The notes under the pieces: model-generated | What the model was told of the DNA's origin: nothing | The model's input: the letters and a program-made list of their open reading frames with translations, nothing else | Databases searched by the model: none | Assembly: GCA_002786025.1 (NCBI GenBank) | Contig: NHNW01000044.1 | Span: 248,001-312,000 of the forward strand | From: Zasmidium citrigriseum | Lineage: Eukaryota > Ascomycota > Dothideomycetes > Mycosphaerellales > Mycosphaerellaceae | DNA: 64,000 bases | Reading direction: 5' to 3' | Made by a program: the position numbers and the translations under genes | Part shown: one piece after another, positions 19,082-29,321 of the stretch | Layout: every line of letters begins with the position of its first letter | Position numbering within the stretch: the first letter of the stretch is position 1

Positions 19082-22000
19082 TTAGAGCGCAAACACAGCA
19101 ACCAACCCAGCAAGTCCCAGCACGCCGAAGCTGAAGCTGCTCGAGCTAGCAGCACCAGTGTAGCCCGACGGCGAGCTGGGCTTGTTGTATGGCGATGTGC
19201 CGTTGTTCGCTGGCACGGGGATCACGGTTGCGGTGCCCATGGGCGCGGTGCCGTAGCCTGAGGGTCCGTTGCCGTAGCCGGTGGGCTTCATTGGGACGAC
19301 GGTCTGCGTCGCTGGGATAGGGACGACGGTGACGATTTTGACGGAGCTGCTGGATTGACCGCCGTATGAGCCAGGGGCGGAGGAGCCGACGGGGCTGTTC
19401 TCGTAGCCAGATGGCGAGGCGGCTGGTGCAGATCCAGCGGGAGCAGAGGCAGATGAGACGGCGGAGTATGCTGGTGCAGAAGCGCTGCCGTAGGGGCCTG
19501 GTGCTGGGGCGGATTGCTCAGGGGTGTACGAAGCAGGGGCAGAGTAGCCTGGTGCCGATGGGGCAGGAGTCTCCATCGACTGGCCGTAGCCTGGTGCGGA
19601 GTTCATTGGCGAGGATTGAGCTGGGTACTCGGCGGGCTGGGTCTCGGATGGGTATTCGGCTGGTGGCATGCTCTGCGAGGGGCTCTCGTAGAAGATTGGC
19701 GATGGGGAGGGCTTGGGGGTAGAGTGGATCATGCTCTCCGAGCTGTAGACTGGAGCGCTCTCGGCGGGGGTTGATTGAGCTGGGTACTCAGCTGGCTTGG
19801 TCTCTGAGGGATATTCCATGGGCTTGGATTGAGATGGGTACTCAGCAGGCTTGGACTCAACCGGCGAAGTCTCCTTAGCAGGGTAGGTCTGAGCAGGAGG
19901 TGCGTAGCCCTCCGCGGAAGTCATTTGAGCAGGGTAAGATTGAGCGGGAGTCTCGTAGGCCTTAGACATAGACTCCATGGAAGTCTCCTGAGCTGGGTAC
20001 GTCTGAGCGGGGGTCTCATATCCCTTCGACATCGACTCCATCATCGAGGTCTCCTGAGCCGGGTACGTCTCCTTAGCTGGGGAAGTTTGAACAGGAGTCT
20101 CGTAGCTCTTCGACATGTACTCCGATTGAGATTCGCTGTACATTGAGTAGACGGGCGTGGAGGCGGAGTAGCTGCTCATGGAGGTCATTTCGGTCTCGGG
20201 GGCAGAGTAGGGCTTCGTAGCTGGAACAGTCTCGGTCGTCTTGTAGGTGGTGGTGATGGTCGAGATAGTCGAGTGAGTGTGGGTGAAGGTCTGCTTGCCG
20301 TAGGTAATGGTGTTGACCTGACCGGGGCAAGTCGTGTAGTACTATCATCAATCAGCTTCGTTCTTCTGTTCAAAGGTAAGCATGTACATACCTCAGTGGT
20401 CACATCGTAGACCGTGGTGCTGTGTTCAGCAGCAGTGGTCATCATCTCAGCGCCGCAGTCAGTGGTGAGCATGACCTTGCCGCTAATGGTGGTCTTGCAA
20501 GCCTTGTTGCCGGAGGGAGATGTAGTCACTGGTGCGCTGGTAGAAGACTCAACAGCAACGCTGCCAGACGCAGAAGACATGGTCATGGCTGGAGCACTAC
20601 TAGAGGACTCACTAGCCATGCTGTGTGACGCAGGAGTAGTCATAGCTGGAACAGAGCTGGTCGATTCAACGCTGGCGCTCTCAGATGCCATGGTGGTCAT
20701 CTCAGCCTCGCAGTCGGTGGTCAGCATGACCTTGCCGCTGATGGTCGTCTTGCAGGCCTTGTTGCCCGCGGAATAAGACATGACTGGGGTGGTGGAAGCC
20801 TCAACGGATTCGGTGGTAGTGACGTGAACGCTCTCGGTCTTCACAACTGGGGTCTCCTCGCTGGCAGTTCCGAACTGGCTGGCAGTGATAGTCGAGTTGT
20901 TCTCAACAACGTAAGGAACAAAAGTGGAAGAGGCAGATGCGGTGACAGATCCAGAAGAAGCGGTGTTGCAGTTGTCAGGACTCGTCATCCGCTCGCAGCT
21001 GGTCGTGTCAGCCGCCTCATAAGTGTCTTGGATCTCGCTGAGCAAGTCACAGCCGCCGTTCTCGCTGAAGTTGATGGCGATACAGATGCAGCTGGCCTCG
21101 CACTTCTTCATGCAGCTCTCAGGGGTGTTGGATCCGGAGATTCTTTGCTTGCCTGGGTGGCTAATGACGGTTCCAGAGTATCCTTGACCGCACTTGACAT
21201 CGAACTTCTCGCCGGTCTCACTGGTGTAGGTCTCGCCGTTCATGTTGGGGCAAAGGGGGGTGTTGGAAGCAGATGGAGCCGCAGACGAGCCAGTCGTCTC
21301 GGCAACAATAGTGGTAGAAGCAACGGTGCCAGTGCTGAGGGAGACAAAGGTCGATTGGACCTCAACCTCAGTGCTGGTGCCCACCGCAGGAGTGGAAACG
21401 CTCTCGGAAGCGACCGAGACGCTGGTGCTCTTGGCCACAGAGCTGGACTCGACCTGGACTTCAGTGCTGACAGCGGGGACAGTATCGCTGACCTGCGAGA
21501 GCATAGTCGAGTTCGCAACGTCAGGAACCTTGGTGGTCGTGATTTGAGGAAGCTCTGATGTGGTGGCCTGGTTGAGATCGGTGGCAATAGTAATCGTAGG
21601 AAGCGTAATCGTCGTGTCGAGGTTGGGAGCAGTGACAGAGCTCAAGTTCGTGCTGACAGAGGGCATGTGAATCGTGCCGATCGACATGGATGGAACACCA
21701 GCAGTTCCGACGCTGGGCACAGAAACGTTGTGAATCTCCATCGTGCCAACGGAAACACTAGGGACCTGGCTGGGGACGCTGACAGCCGGAGTCGAGATGT
21801 TCATTGCAGGAATCTCAGTCGGTGCGGAAACACTCAAAGCAGGGGGCGTCATGTTCAGACCTGGAACAACTGAGGGAAGGCCAGCGGATGGTGCGGTCAC
21901 CGATGGCACGCTCGGGGCGAGGGTAGGCAGCGAAACGTTCATGCTCGGTGCAGCAAACCCAGTGCCTGATGGCATCGAAAGCGCTGGGATCTCTTCTGAG

Positions 22001-22356
22001 TGTGATGGCGCAGACACATTCTGAGCGCCGTATGTGGGAATTGCAATCTTGATCTTTTGAATGCTGTGCGAAGATGGAAGGCTCGGGGTCTCGATCGAAT
22101 GGGTGGGCATCTCGGTGGGCACCGCCTCGCTCTGCGATCCGTAGGGGATAAGCTGGGGAGCATCTACTGATGTCGTTGTCTCTGCTCCTGCTCCATATCC
22201 CAGCAGACCGTCGGCGGTCGAGGTCGTGGGCTCTGCGGATGTGCTGACATCGTAGTCCAGGCCGAGGCTAGGTCCAAGGTCGACGCCCAATGCAACTCCA
22301 GCGTAGGTCGACCGGACGGCCACGGCGAGGATGGCGAGATTCGAGAAGAAAGGCAT
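19082..22356 (-). CDS. Large Ser/Thr-rich GPI-type cell-surface protein with PAN/apple-like domain; exons 20392-22356 and 19082-20341
   Basis: Predicted 1074-aa secreted surface protein. It has a signal peptide (MPFFSNLAILAVAVRSTYAG), then ~340 residues of Ser/Thr/Val/Pro-rich sequence with repeats of the type PSVSVGT/PSMSIGT. A cysteine domain at ~365-465 (CPNMNGETY, KCGQGYSG, CMKKCEASCICIAIN, GGCDLL) looks like a fungal PAN/apple module. Two copies of NKACKTTISGKVMLTTDC follow. After the 50-bp intron come a CPGQVNTITYG block, a Tyr-Glu-Thr-Pro-Ala-Gln tandem repeat region and a GPI-type hydrophobic tail (FSFGVLGLAGLVAVFAL). The frame is continuous across the intron. Likely a heavily O-glycosylated wall or adhesin-like protein. 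Confidence 0.85.
19770..20119 (-). repeat. In-gene tandem repeat coding for YETPAQ/YPAQETS and PAEYP units
   Basis: Two related repeat types lie in exon 2 of the GPI-type gene: roughly 20-residue units of the form YETPAQ-x-YPAQETS-x-ESMSK (about four copies), then shorter K-PAEYP-S/A-Q/E-T/S units. Such coding repeats in fungal wall proteins often vary in copy number between strains. Confidence 0.6.
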
Positions 22357-23721
22357 GATTAATATATTACTGGCAATTAGGAATTATGCGATTCGTAAGT
22401 GAGTGGACGGCCGAAGCCTAGTAAAGAACGTGATAGACCCGAAGGCCAAAAAGAATGTATGCAAACACGAGTCTGCGAAGGGAACAAACTGACGTTTGAG
22501 ACAACGTTGGAGGTGGTGCGTGAGAAGAAGAAGACGAAGCAACAAGAGAAGAGAGAGGTCCCCTCGTCTCACCTGAGGCTGGCTCTCCACGGAGCCATCG
22601 CCACGGAGGCCAGCAGCGCGTGGGGGCAACGTTGGAGAGCAGAGGTGCGTTGAACGTCGCTGTTCCCAATTTCCATGGCCTTGATGGACGCCAAGAATGT
22701 CGCAGCCGCACGTGGTTTTGTAGAGCCCGAGGACGACGATTGAAGATTCGGCGGTGATGAGTGGACCAAGAGACGAGACGTGCCGTTCCTTGTAGAGCGG
22801 CCAACTTGAAAAGGCATCGCGGAATCTTGAAGGTGAGCCTCCTTCTCCGAGAAAGGTGAGCGCGTCAAACTCTATACCTGTGCTCAACGGTCGGCCGTTA
22901 GATCAGGCATCTTTTTCAGTCTCTAGAGCATTTCAAACGCGCCAATGATGAAGACATTGTTGCTTCTAGCTGTCAACCTTGGAGGGAGCCAGAGACTGTG
23001 ATCTTGTCCAAAGAGCAGGCGTTGGAGCTCAGAGCTGCAGCATAATCAGGTGGCCAGATGGAAGAAGTGAGGGTGATGAATGGGGGAAGGAGTGAGAAAC
23101 GTCTGTCGAGATGTCTGCAGATCACCATCAGCGGCGCGCGGAGCGGAGATCGGCAAGGGGCTGCCGAAGATAGCAGCGGATCATTGTTCCGCCGAGGCCG
23201 ACCACCAGGCTTTTGACCTCACTTCTCAAGCATGACCCCTTCTGCACTGCATAGACACCTCTGCCATGATGTTGCTCCGAAATGCGCAGCCAGATATCTT
23301 GCAGAACGATCTCGTCCAGAGGATTCCACGAGGTGCATGGTACGACTGATGAGGAATCGGACCCTGTCAACTGGACTGAGGGTCGAGGAAGTCAAGCCAA
23401 TGCCATACGCGGCCTTCGATACCCCGGCAGTCTGGAGCTTTCGACATGGCGTTCGAGTTACCGGTATGTCGCATTTCTGTGAGTATCGATTCGAAAGAAC
23501 CTTCATATGTCGCTTTTTGTATCCCAGCATTATCTTCAAACCTCATCCTCTCACATGGCGTGCCATTCGCAGAGATGCCTAACGCGAAAATGAGACTGAG
23601 GACTTGCTACCAATTCTTCTGTTTGTTGAATCTGGCTTTACAGTGGCTTTGAGCTATATACAGCTGACTACAGAACGCATTGACTCAATACACTTGTACA
23701 CGATCTGCGTCTTGCCCTCAT
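22357..23721. other. 1.36-kb region without a supported gene
   Basis: Holds the promoter of the GPI-protein gene (start at 22356) and the 3' flank of the transporter gene. Short overlapping ORFs on both strands (22384-22887, 23128-23582) have no recognisable motifs and conflict with each other. Nothing else stands out. Confidence 0.45.
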
Positions 23722-25542
23722 TCACACTTTCTCGCTTGGAATGCCTCCAGCATACCTCGCTCGCAGCTCTTGGATGACCTCCCTCTCGATCTCTTCCTCG
23801 TCTCGATCAGCCTGGTCGCCAAAGACACCGGCGATCTGTTCAAGACTTTTGCCTGCCGTTTCTGGCACGAAGAAGAAAGAAAACACAGTCGCGGCGAAAC
23901 AGAAGCAGCCGAAGAACAGATATGTGCCCCATCCCAGTTTCCGCTGCATCTCGGGGACGATCACACCAATTATAAAGTTCGCAAGCCAGACCATGGCAGT
24001 GGCAGCTCCGACACCCTTGGCTCGCTTGGAGCTGGGGAAGACTTCAGCCGGGAGGGTCCAGGCCAGTGGACCGTATGAAGAGGCATATGCGAGGACGTAG
24101 ATGTCTAGACACTCAGTCAGTCAAGTTTCGTGCCATGATCGGTGAATACTCACAGATGAGGGCGACACCGAACCACCCAATGCCTGAGTGTTCCTCCCAT
24201 TTGCCATTATATTTGCTGACGATGCCAGCCATGATCATGTGTGGGATGCCCATGGCAATACCACCCCAGATTGCGAGCTTGCGACGTCCCATCTTATCGA
24301 GGTAGAGGAAGACTGGAATTCCGGCGACCAGCTGGCAGATGTTGACCATTCCGCTCAGGATCAGTGCCATCTCCGTGCTTTGGCCCAGCGCGGCGAAGAA
24401 GATCGGGGCGTAGTATACGAAAGCGTTGATGCCTGCGAAGAATGGTCAGCCTGTGTTTCAATAGCTCAGCTTTTGTCGTGCTCACCCGAGAACTGCTGGA
24501 AGAAGGGGATCATGAGAGCGACTGCAGTGCGACGGAGGTATCTCGGGCGGAAGAGATCGCCCCACTGCTTGAGCTCAAGAACAACGATGTTGTTCTTCTT
24601 CCCATGCTGGCGCTCCAGGATACGCTCCTGGAAGCCGGCCTCAATCAAGATGCCATCCCACTCGGCCTGAACTCGCTGATCTGTCTCTGGGAGAACTCGC
24701 AGCTTTGCGAGCGCTTTCAGACTGTCCTCATCTCGATGACGCATGGCGAGCCATCGAGGAGAGAATGGGAAGAACTGGATGCCAATACCAACAGCCAGTG
24801 CTGGAGCCATTTGCAGCAAGAATGGCAGCCGGAAGGCCCAATCACCGCTCATCGCTCGTGTCCCATACGTAATCCAGTAAGCGATGATGGCTCCAATGAC
24901 AATGGAGATCGCCTCGAGCACAAGTAGAGAGCCTCGAAGGTTGGGCGGGGCGATCTCCGAGATGTACAGTGGCGCTCCCATCGCCAGGGTCCCTACACCG
25001 ATGCCACCAATGGTACGACCAGCGACGAGCGTCCCATAGTTGTGTGCGGCGGTCTGAATGATGGCACCAACGCAGAAGAATGCGGTTGCCACGGCCAGGC
25101 CCATTTTTCTCGAGTATCGATCGGCCAGCATGGGAAAGAAGAGACAGCCGATGAAGGCGCCGAACTCCAACATGCCAGTCATGAAACCTGTGTAGAAACC
25201 GTAGCGGGCGTGGTCGGGGTTGGTCTCGGGGAACTGCTCGCGGAATTGAGACATGGTCAAGATGATGGAGATGACGCCCTGGTGAGAAATTCCGTCAGTC
25301 TCTGGCAACGACAGCGCTCGCTCTGTCCATACCTGATCATAGCCAAAGGAGAAGCCTCCGAATGAGGCCAGTAGTGCGGCACCGAAGACGTACGGAGACC
25401 GCACGATACCACTGATGCCCTTGTTGTCATAGCTGATCTCTGTGAGAGGGGCATCGAAGCCATCGGCTTTGGACTCCTGATGCTCGCTGTTATGCTCCAT
25501 GCTGACGGCCTTCATGGTCTTCTCTGGGTCTGTGAGTGCCAT
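23722..25542 (-). CDS. MFS sugar transporter, 12 TM; exons 25333-25542, 24486-25278, 24154-24432, 23722-24104
   Basis: Predicted 554-aa member of the sugar porter family. Motifs: FGYDQGVIS at the TM1/loop boundary (across a 54-bp intron), ADRYSRKMG, GRTIGGIGVGTLAMGAPLYISEIAP, PFSPRW, QQFSGINAFVYYAP, DKMGRRKLAIWGG, and PETAGKSLEQI after the last helix. All three introns (54, 53, 49 bp) keep frame. The first intron is a multiple of three with no stop, so the ORF reads through it. The substrate cannot be fixed; resemblance is to fungal hexose, pentose or quinate carriers. It begins the carbohydrate island; a GTGGGG CreA-like hexamer lies at 25692-25697 upstream. Confidence 0.92.
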
Positions 25543-25970
25543 TGCTGTTGGCTTATGCGTTGAAGAAAGGGTGCGAGGGTATGTGGGAATGAGAGTTCCA
25601 AGCTGTCTGCGAGATAGAAGCGGTCTAAGGAGACTGACATGGATACTTATGCGCAGACCATAGATGAAGCCGGCCGAAGGTTATGAGCCCCGTGGGGACG
25701 GCAGGAAGAGCCGGAAGTTCGTGTTCTCCACGTGGCGCTGTTCCAGACTAGGTACCTCCCGGACATACTCACCTCAAAGCCATCGGATGTAGAGCTTTAG
25801 CCCGCCGCCATCGGACTACGGACTCGCAAACAACCACACCTCCTCACCGGACGTAACATTCGACAAAACGGGACCACATTGAGACTATGACATACTGCTC
25901 ACGTGGCATAGACATGAGGCTGCAATCGAGAGACTAGTCGACATTGTAACATTGTGGGTATGGAGGCTTG
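25543..25970. promoter_or_regulatory. Promoter region of the sugar transporter gene
   Basis: 428 bp between the transporter start and the 3' end of the lactonase gene. It contains GTGGGG at 25692-25697 (fits the SYGGRG carbon-repressor consensus) and two copies of GCCATCGGA about 30 bp apart near 25780-25815. The motif match is by eye only. Confidence 0.4.
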
Positions 25971-27266
25971 CTATAGCCAAACGACATGCTTGATGCCGCT
26001 TTCTAATCCGTCTCTCAGGCTGGCGATGAGTGTCCAGACATCTCCTCTGTCACCGCCAACTTCGTATACTTCGACACCACCTCCCTCCTGTCCAGCAACG
26101 GCAATATGGTGACCATCGGGACTGAATCGCATGCCTCGGATCACGTCGAGGCCTGTCCTCACGTGCTTGATGTCTTCGACTTGTCTACCATCTCTCGAAA
26201 GCAGAATGATGGCTATTGCGTCTCCTGGCGGCAACTCCTTCTCTTGACCTTTGGTATACACGATGTGCCGTTCCCATCTGTTGCTGACGTATAGCACATT
26301 GGATTTTTCGGGATGGAGACAGATTTCTGCTGAGTCCATAATCCCCTGGTCTTCTGAATCGACGGAACGTGGGATGACGCTCGGTGAGAAACCATCGATG
26401 GGTTCCACTATTCCGCCGTTGAAACTCGAAAGGTCAAACGCGATGACTTTGTGTGAGAGCTCTCCGATGACATACATTGTTTTCTCTGCACCTTGGTCAG
26501 CCAACAGTCCAACGACAGAGGATTCCATCGCCTACCACCTGGCGTCAACACCGCATGACGAGGACCAGTGCCCGGCGGACAACTAAGCCATCCACATATC
26601 TCTGCTTCCAAAGCACTGTGTCCCAGAATCCAAACCCGGTCGGAGCCTAGATCGGGAGCGTACAACAGACCTCGCTTGTCTTCGAGGATCTGATGAACGT
26701 GGCATTGGCGCTGACGATTCTTATCTGGTCCATGTTCGATCGATTGATATGGAAACACCGGGAGTATCTCCGTCCGAGGTCCTTCCGTGAGCAAAATGCT
26801 ATTGTCTGCTTGAATGGGATAGAGAGCGAGGGAGCCTCCCAAGTACTGCACAGTACATCAGCAGTAACTTCAAGTCGACATCAGCTGCGATACTTACGGT
26901 TGCGAGGGCTAGTGCAGACTTGTCCTGGAGAGTGATGACTTCGATATCAAGGTCAGCAAACACTTCCAGTACTGATGTTTTCTATTCCTTACAGTGTGCA
27001 GGCGCCGCTCGGGTAGGCTGCTTGCTTGTAATCCGACAGCTGGCCCTGGAATGATCGATCTGGAAAGTGTACAGCAGACCGCTGTCATCGCCCTCTGATA
27101 ATCCAATCAGATGCGCAACGCTGCCGTTTGAAGACCATGGCTCGACCCAGGAAGCATTGTAAGGAGCCTGGTAATCCGCGAGAATATGGAGTTTCTTCGC
27201 CTTCTCGTCGAACGCGAGACTCGTGAAGCTGGACCGCTGGCCTGAGAGTAGGAGTCTGTAAGGCAT
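25971..27266 (-). CDS. Lactonase, seven-bladed beta-propeller (6-phosphogluconolactonase-like); exons 26993-27266, 26898-26938, 26536-26845, 25971-26485
   Basis: Predicted 379-aa intracellular protein of the Lactonase/YbhE beta-propeller family, which hydrolyses sugar lactones to aldonates. Supporting stretches: MPYRLLLSGQRSSFTSLAFD at the start, AHFITLQDKSALALATYLGGSLALYP across introns 1 and 2, DLGSDRVWIL, GPRHAV, then KTMYVIGELSHKVIAFD, NVLYVSNRWE and GMRFSPDGHHIAVAGQEGG. Length fits the family. Introns are 54, 52 and 50 bp. The first ATG of the open frame is at 27353, but 27266 gives the usual N-terminus. It is divergent from the aldo-keto reductase with 295 bp between, centred near a 21-bp palindrome. 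Confidence 0.88.
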
Positions 27267-27443
27267 GGTGACTCCCGCAACGAATTCTTCGAGACAGCGC
27301 CCTCTCGTCACAATTACCATACCGGCGCCAGTCTGCAGGGTCGGAGATATCACACCGGACGTATTTTGCGCGCAAGGCTTTCAAAAATCGAATTCTCCGA
27401 TCGGCTCTGCTCACGTCCGATTGACTTCATATTGGGTCCAAAA

Positions 27444-27464
27444 TCAATGGCCGACGGCCATTGA
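27444..27464. promoter_or_regulatory. Perfect 21-bp palindrome in the lactonase/aldo-keto reductase promoter
   Basis: Arms TCAATGGCC and GGCCATTGA flank a GAC centre. The centre also forms CCG-A-CGG, the half-site type bound by Zn2Cys6 dimers. It sits about 180 bp upstream of the lactonase ATG and 98 bp upstream of the reductase ATG, a natural position for a shared operator. Binding is inferred. Confidence 0.5.
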
Positions 27465-27561
27465 CAGGCAAATGCATTGGAGTTCTTCATGATCAAACGT
27501 CAGGATTGCAATCTTTTCGATCTTCATTCTCCTTTGCATTGGACGCTGTACCGAAATCAAG

Positions 27562-28831
27562 ATGATGAGCCCACCTACCGACTTCAAGCTGAACACCGGC
27601 GCGAGAATTCCAGCCGTGGGACTTGGTCCGTCTCGAATTCACGAATTTGGAATTGAAGCTGAATGCTGATGTGATGAGTAGGAACGTGGAAGTCAGAGCC
27701 TGGCGAGGTCCGCAAAGCAGTTGCGTTTGCGCTCAAAGATGGATATCGTCACATTGATGCAGCATTGTAAGCTGTGGCTTTTTCGAGCGAAAACGAGCAT
27801 CTTCTGACGATGACAGGATCTACGGTACACGATACACACCAGCGACTAGCCCATGACAAGCTTTGAGAACTTTGCTGACATGTTCAGGCAACGAACACGA
27901 AGTCGGCCAGGGCATCAAAGACAGCGGCATTCCACGCGAGGAGATCTTCATCACCAGCAAATTGTGGAATACCCATCACCCAAACGTCAAAGAAGGGCTT
28001 GAGAAGACTCTCAATGCTCTTGGTGTGGATTACTTGGATCTATATGTACGACCTACTCTCATCACATCCTTGCCTACGGCGAAGGAGAAGGCTGACGACT
28101 TTTGTTCTCTAGTTAATCCATTGGCCCGTACGACTCGTTCCAGTGAGTATCAATTGCAAATTCCAAGCCTGGTCCTTCTAATGCCACCCGCAGAACGAGA
28201 CAAGCGAACTCCTCCCAACGAACCCAGATGGAACGCGAGCAGTCGATCGATCGTGGGACATGAGCGAAACATGGCGACAAATGGAAGACGTCTATCGATC
28301 TGGGAAGGTCAAGGCCATCGGTGTCGCCAACTGGTCCATTCCATATCTCGAAGAGCTTCGGAAGAAGTGGACTGTCGTGCCTGCGGTCAATCAAGTCGAG
28401 CTTCATCCTTTCCTGCCTCAGCATGAGCTGAAGGAGTACTGCGAGAAGCTCGGTATCTTGCTCGAAGCGTACTCGCCTCTCGGATCAACCGGTTCGTCCT
28501 ATGTTTTTGTTTCCTATGCACTCGTCACTGCTGACCGAAACTCACAGGCGCGCCCATCATGTCCGACCCCGAAATTCAAGCGGTTGCCAAAGAATGCGGC
28601 GTCTCACCTGCAACAATCCTTATCAGCTACCACGTCAACAAGGGTCAGGTCGTCCTGCCGAAGTCTGTGACCGAGAAGCGCATCTCGTCAAATAGGGAGG
28701 TTGTCACCCTGTCAAAGCAGCAGTTGGCTACACTTGATGGCCTGGCGGCAAAGGGCAAAGCGAAGCGGATCAACACTCCTCTATGGGGATTCGATCTTGG
28801 GTTTGATGATTGGTATGGTCCTAAGGCGTAG
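27562..28831 (+). CDS. Aldo-keto reductase; 7 exons including an 8-bp microexon
   Basis: Predicted 308-aa NAD(P)H-dependent (alpha/beta)8 reductase. Exons: 27562-27625, 27682-27766, 27817-27824, 27888-28045, 28113-28142, 28194-28491, 28548-28831. Motifs: [31 protein letters not shown] (catalytic Asp and Tyr, with Tyr coded by the 8-bp exon), ITSKLWN (Lys), LDLYLIHWPV (His), [26 protein letters not shown] and the coenzyme loop [14 protein letters not shown]. Every splice keeps frame and joins conserved motifs, so the model is firm despite the tiny exon. Two ATGs (27562, 27565) could start it. The neighbourhood suggests a sugar or uronate/aldose substrate. Confidence 0.9.
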
Positions 28832-29321
28832 ATAAGGGCGGTCTCATAGAAAATATCGAGGCATAGAGCGATAGAAGTGACAAAAAGCATGTCTCCATTT
28901 TGGAATCATTCTTGCGTACATACAACTCTGTATTTCCAAGTATGCAAAGAGCGATTGCAAATGTCATCGAGGATCAATACTTCCAGCAAGTAAAGGTAGT
29001 CAGTGTGCAATGAATCGCTGTGGGGAGACAGGCAAGCACTCGATCGACAGCTCAATGTTGTTTGAGGTGGCTTTTCCAATCCATCCTCTGTTCGTAAACG
29101 CTTTCAAATTCGAAGGCATCTCTTGTCTTGCTTCGTAAAGCCAGACGAGCCATTACGAAGTTGCTCTTAGCAGCATGCAACCTCATTCGATCGGATGTAC
29201 GAGGAACATGTCAAGACCAAGTGACGGGCGAAATGACATCTCAACTTTGAACCTTTGGAAGATCGTCTATTCGTGATTACATGAACGAAGCCGAACCAAA
29301 TCTAAGTCCATGATCCCATCA
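28832..29321. other. Convergent 3' spacer
   Basis: 490 bp between the converging reductase and monooxygenase genes. No gene, repeat or RNA seen; presumably both terminators. Confidence 0.4.

Noticed and set aside
20824..21558. 244-aa plus-strand ORF inside the GPI-protein gene
   Set aside because: Shadow of Ser/Thr-rich repeats read in antisense.
22384..22887. 167-aa minus-strand ORF upstream of the GPI-protein gene
   Set aside because: Alternative overlapping ORFs of similar length exist in three frames, and none shows a motif.
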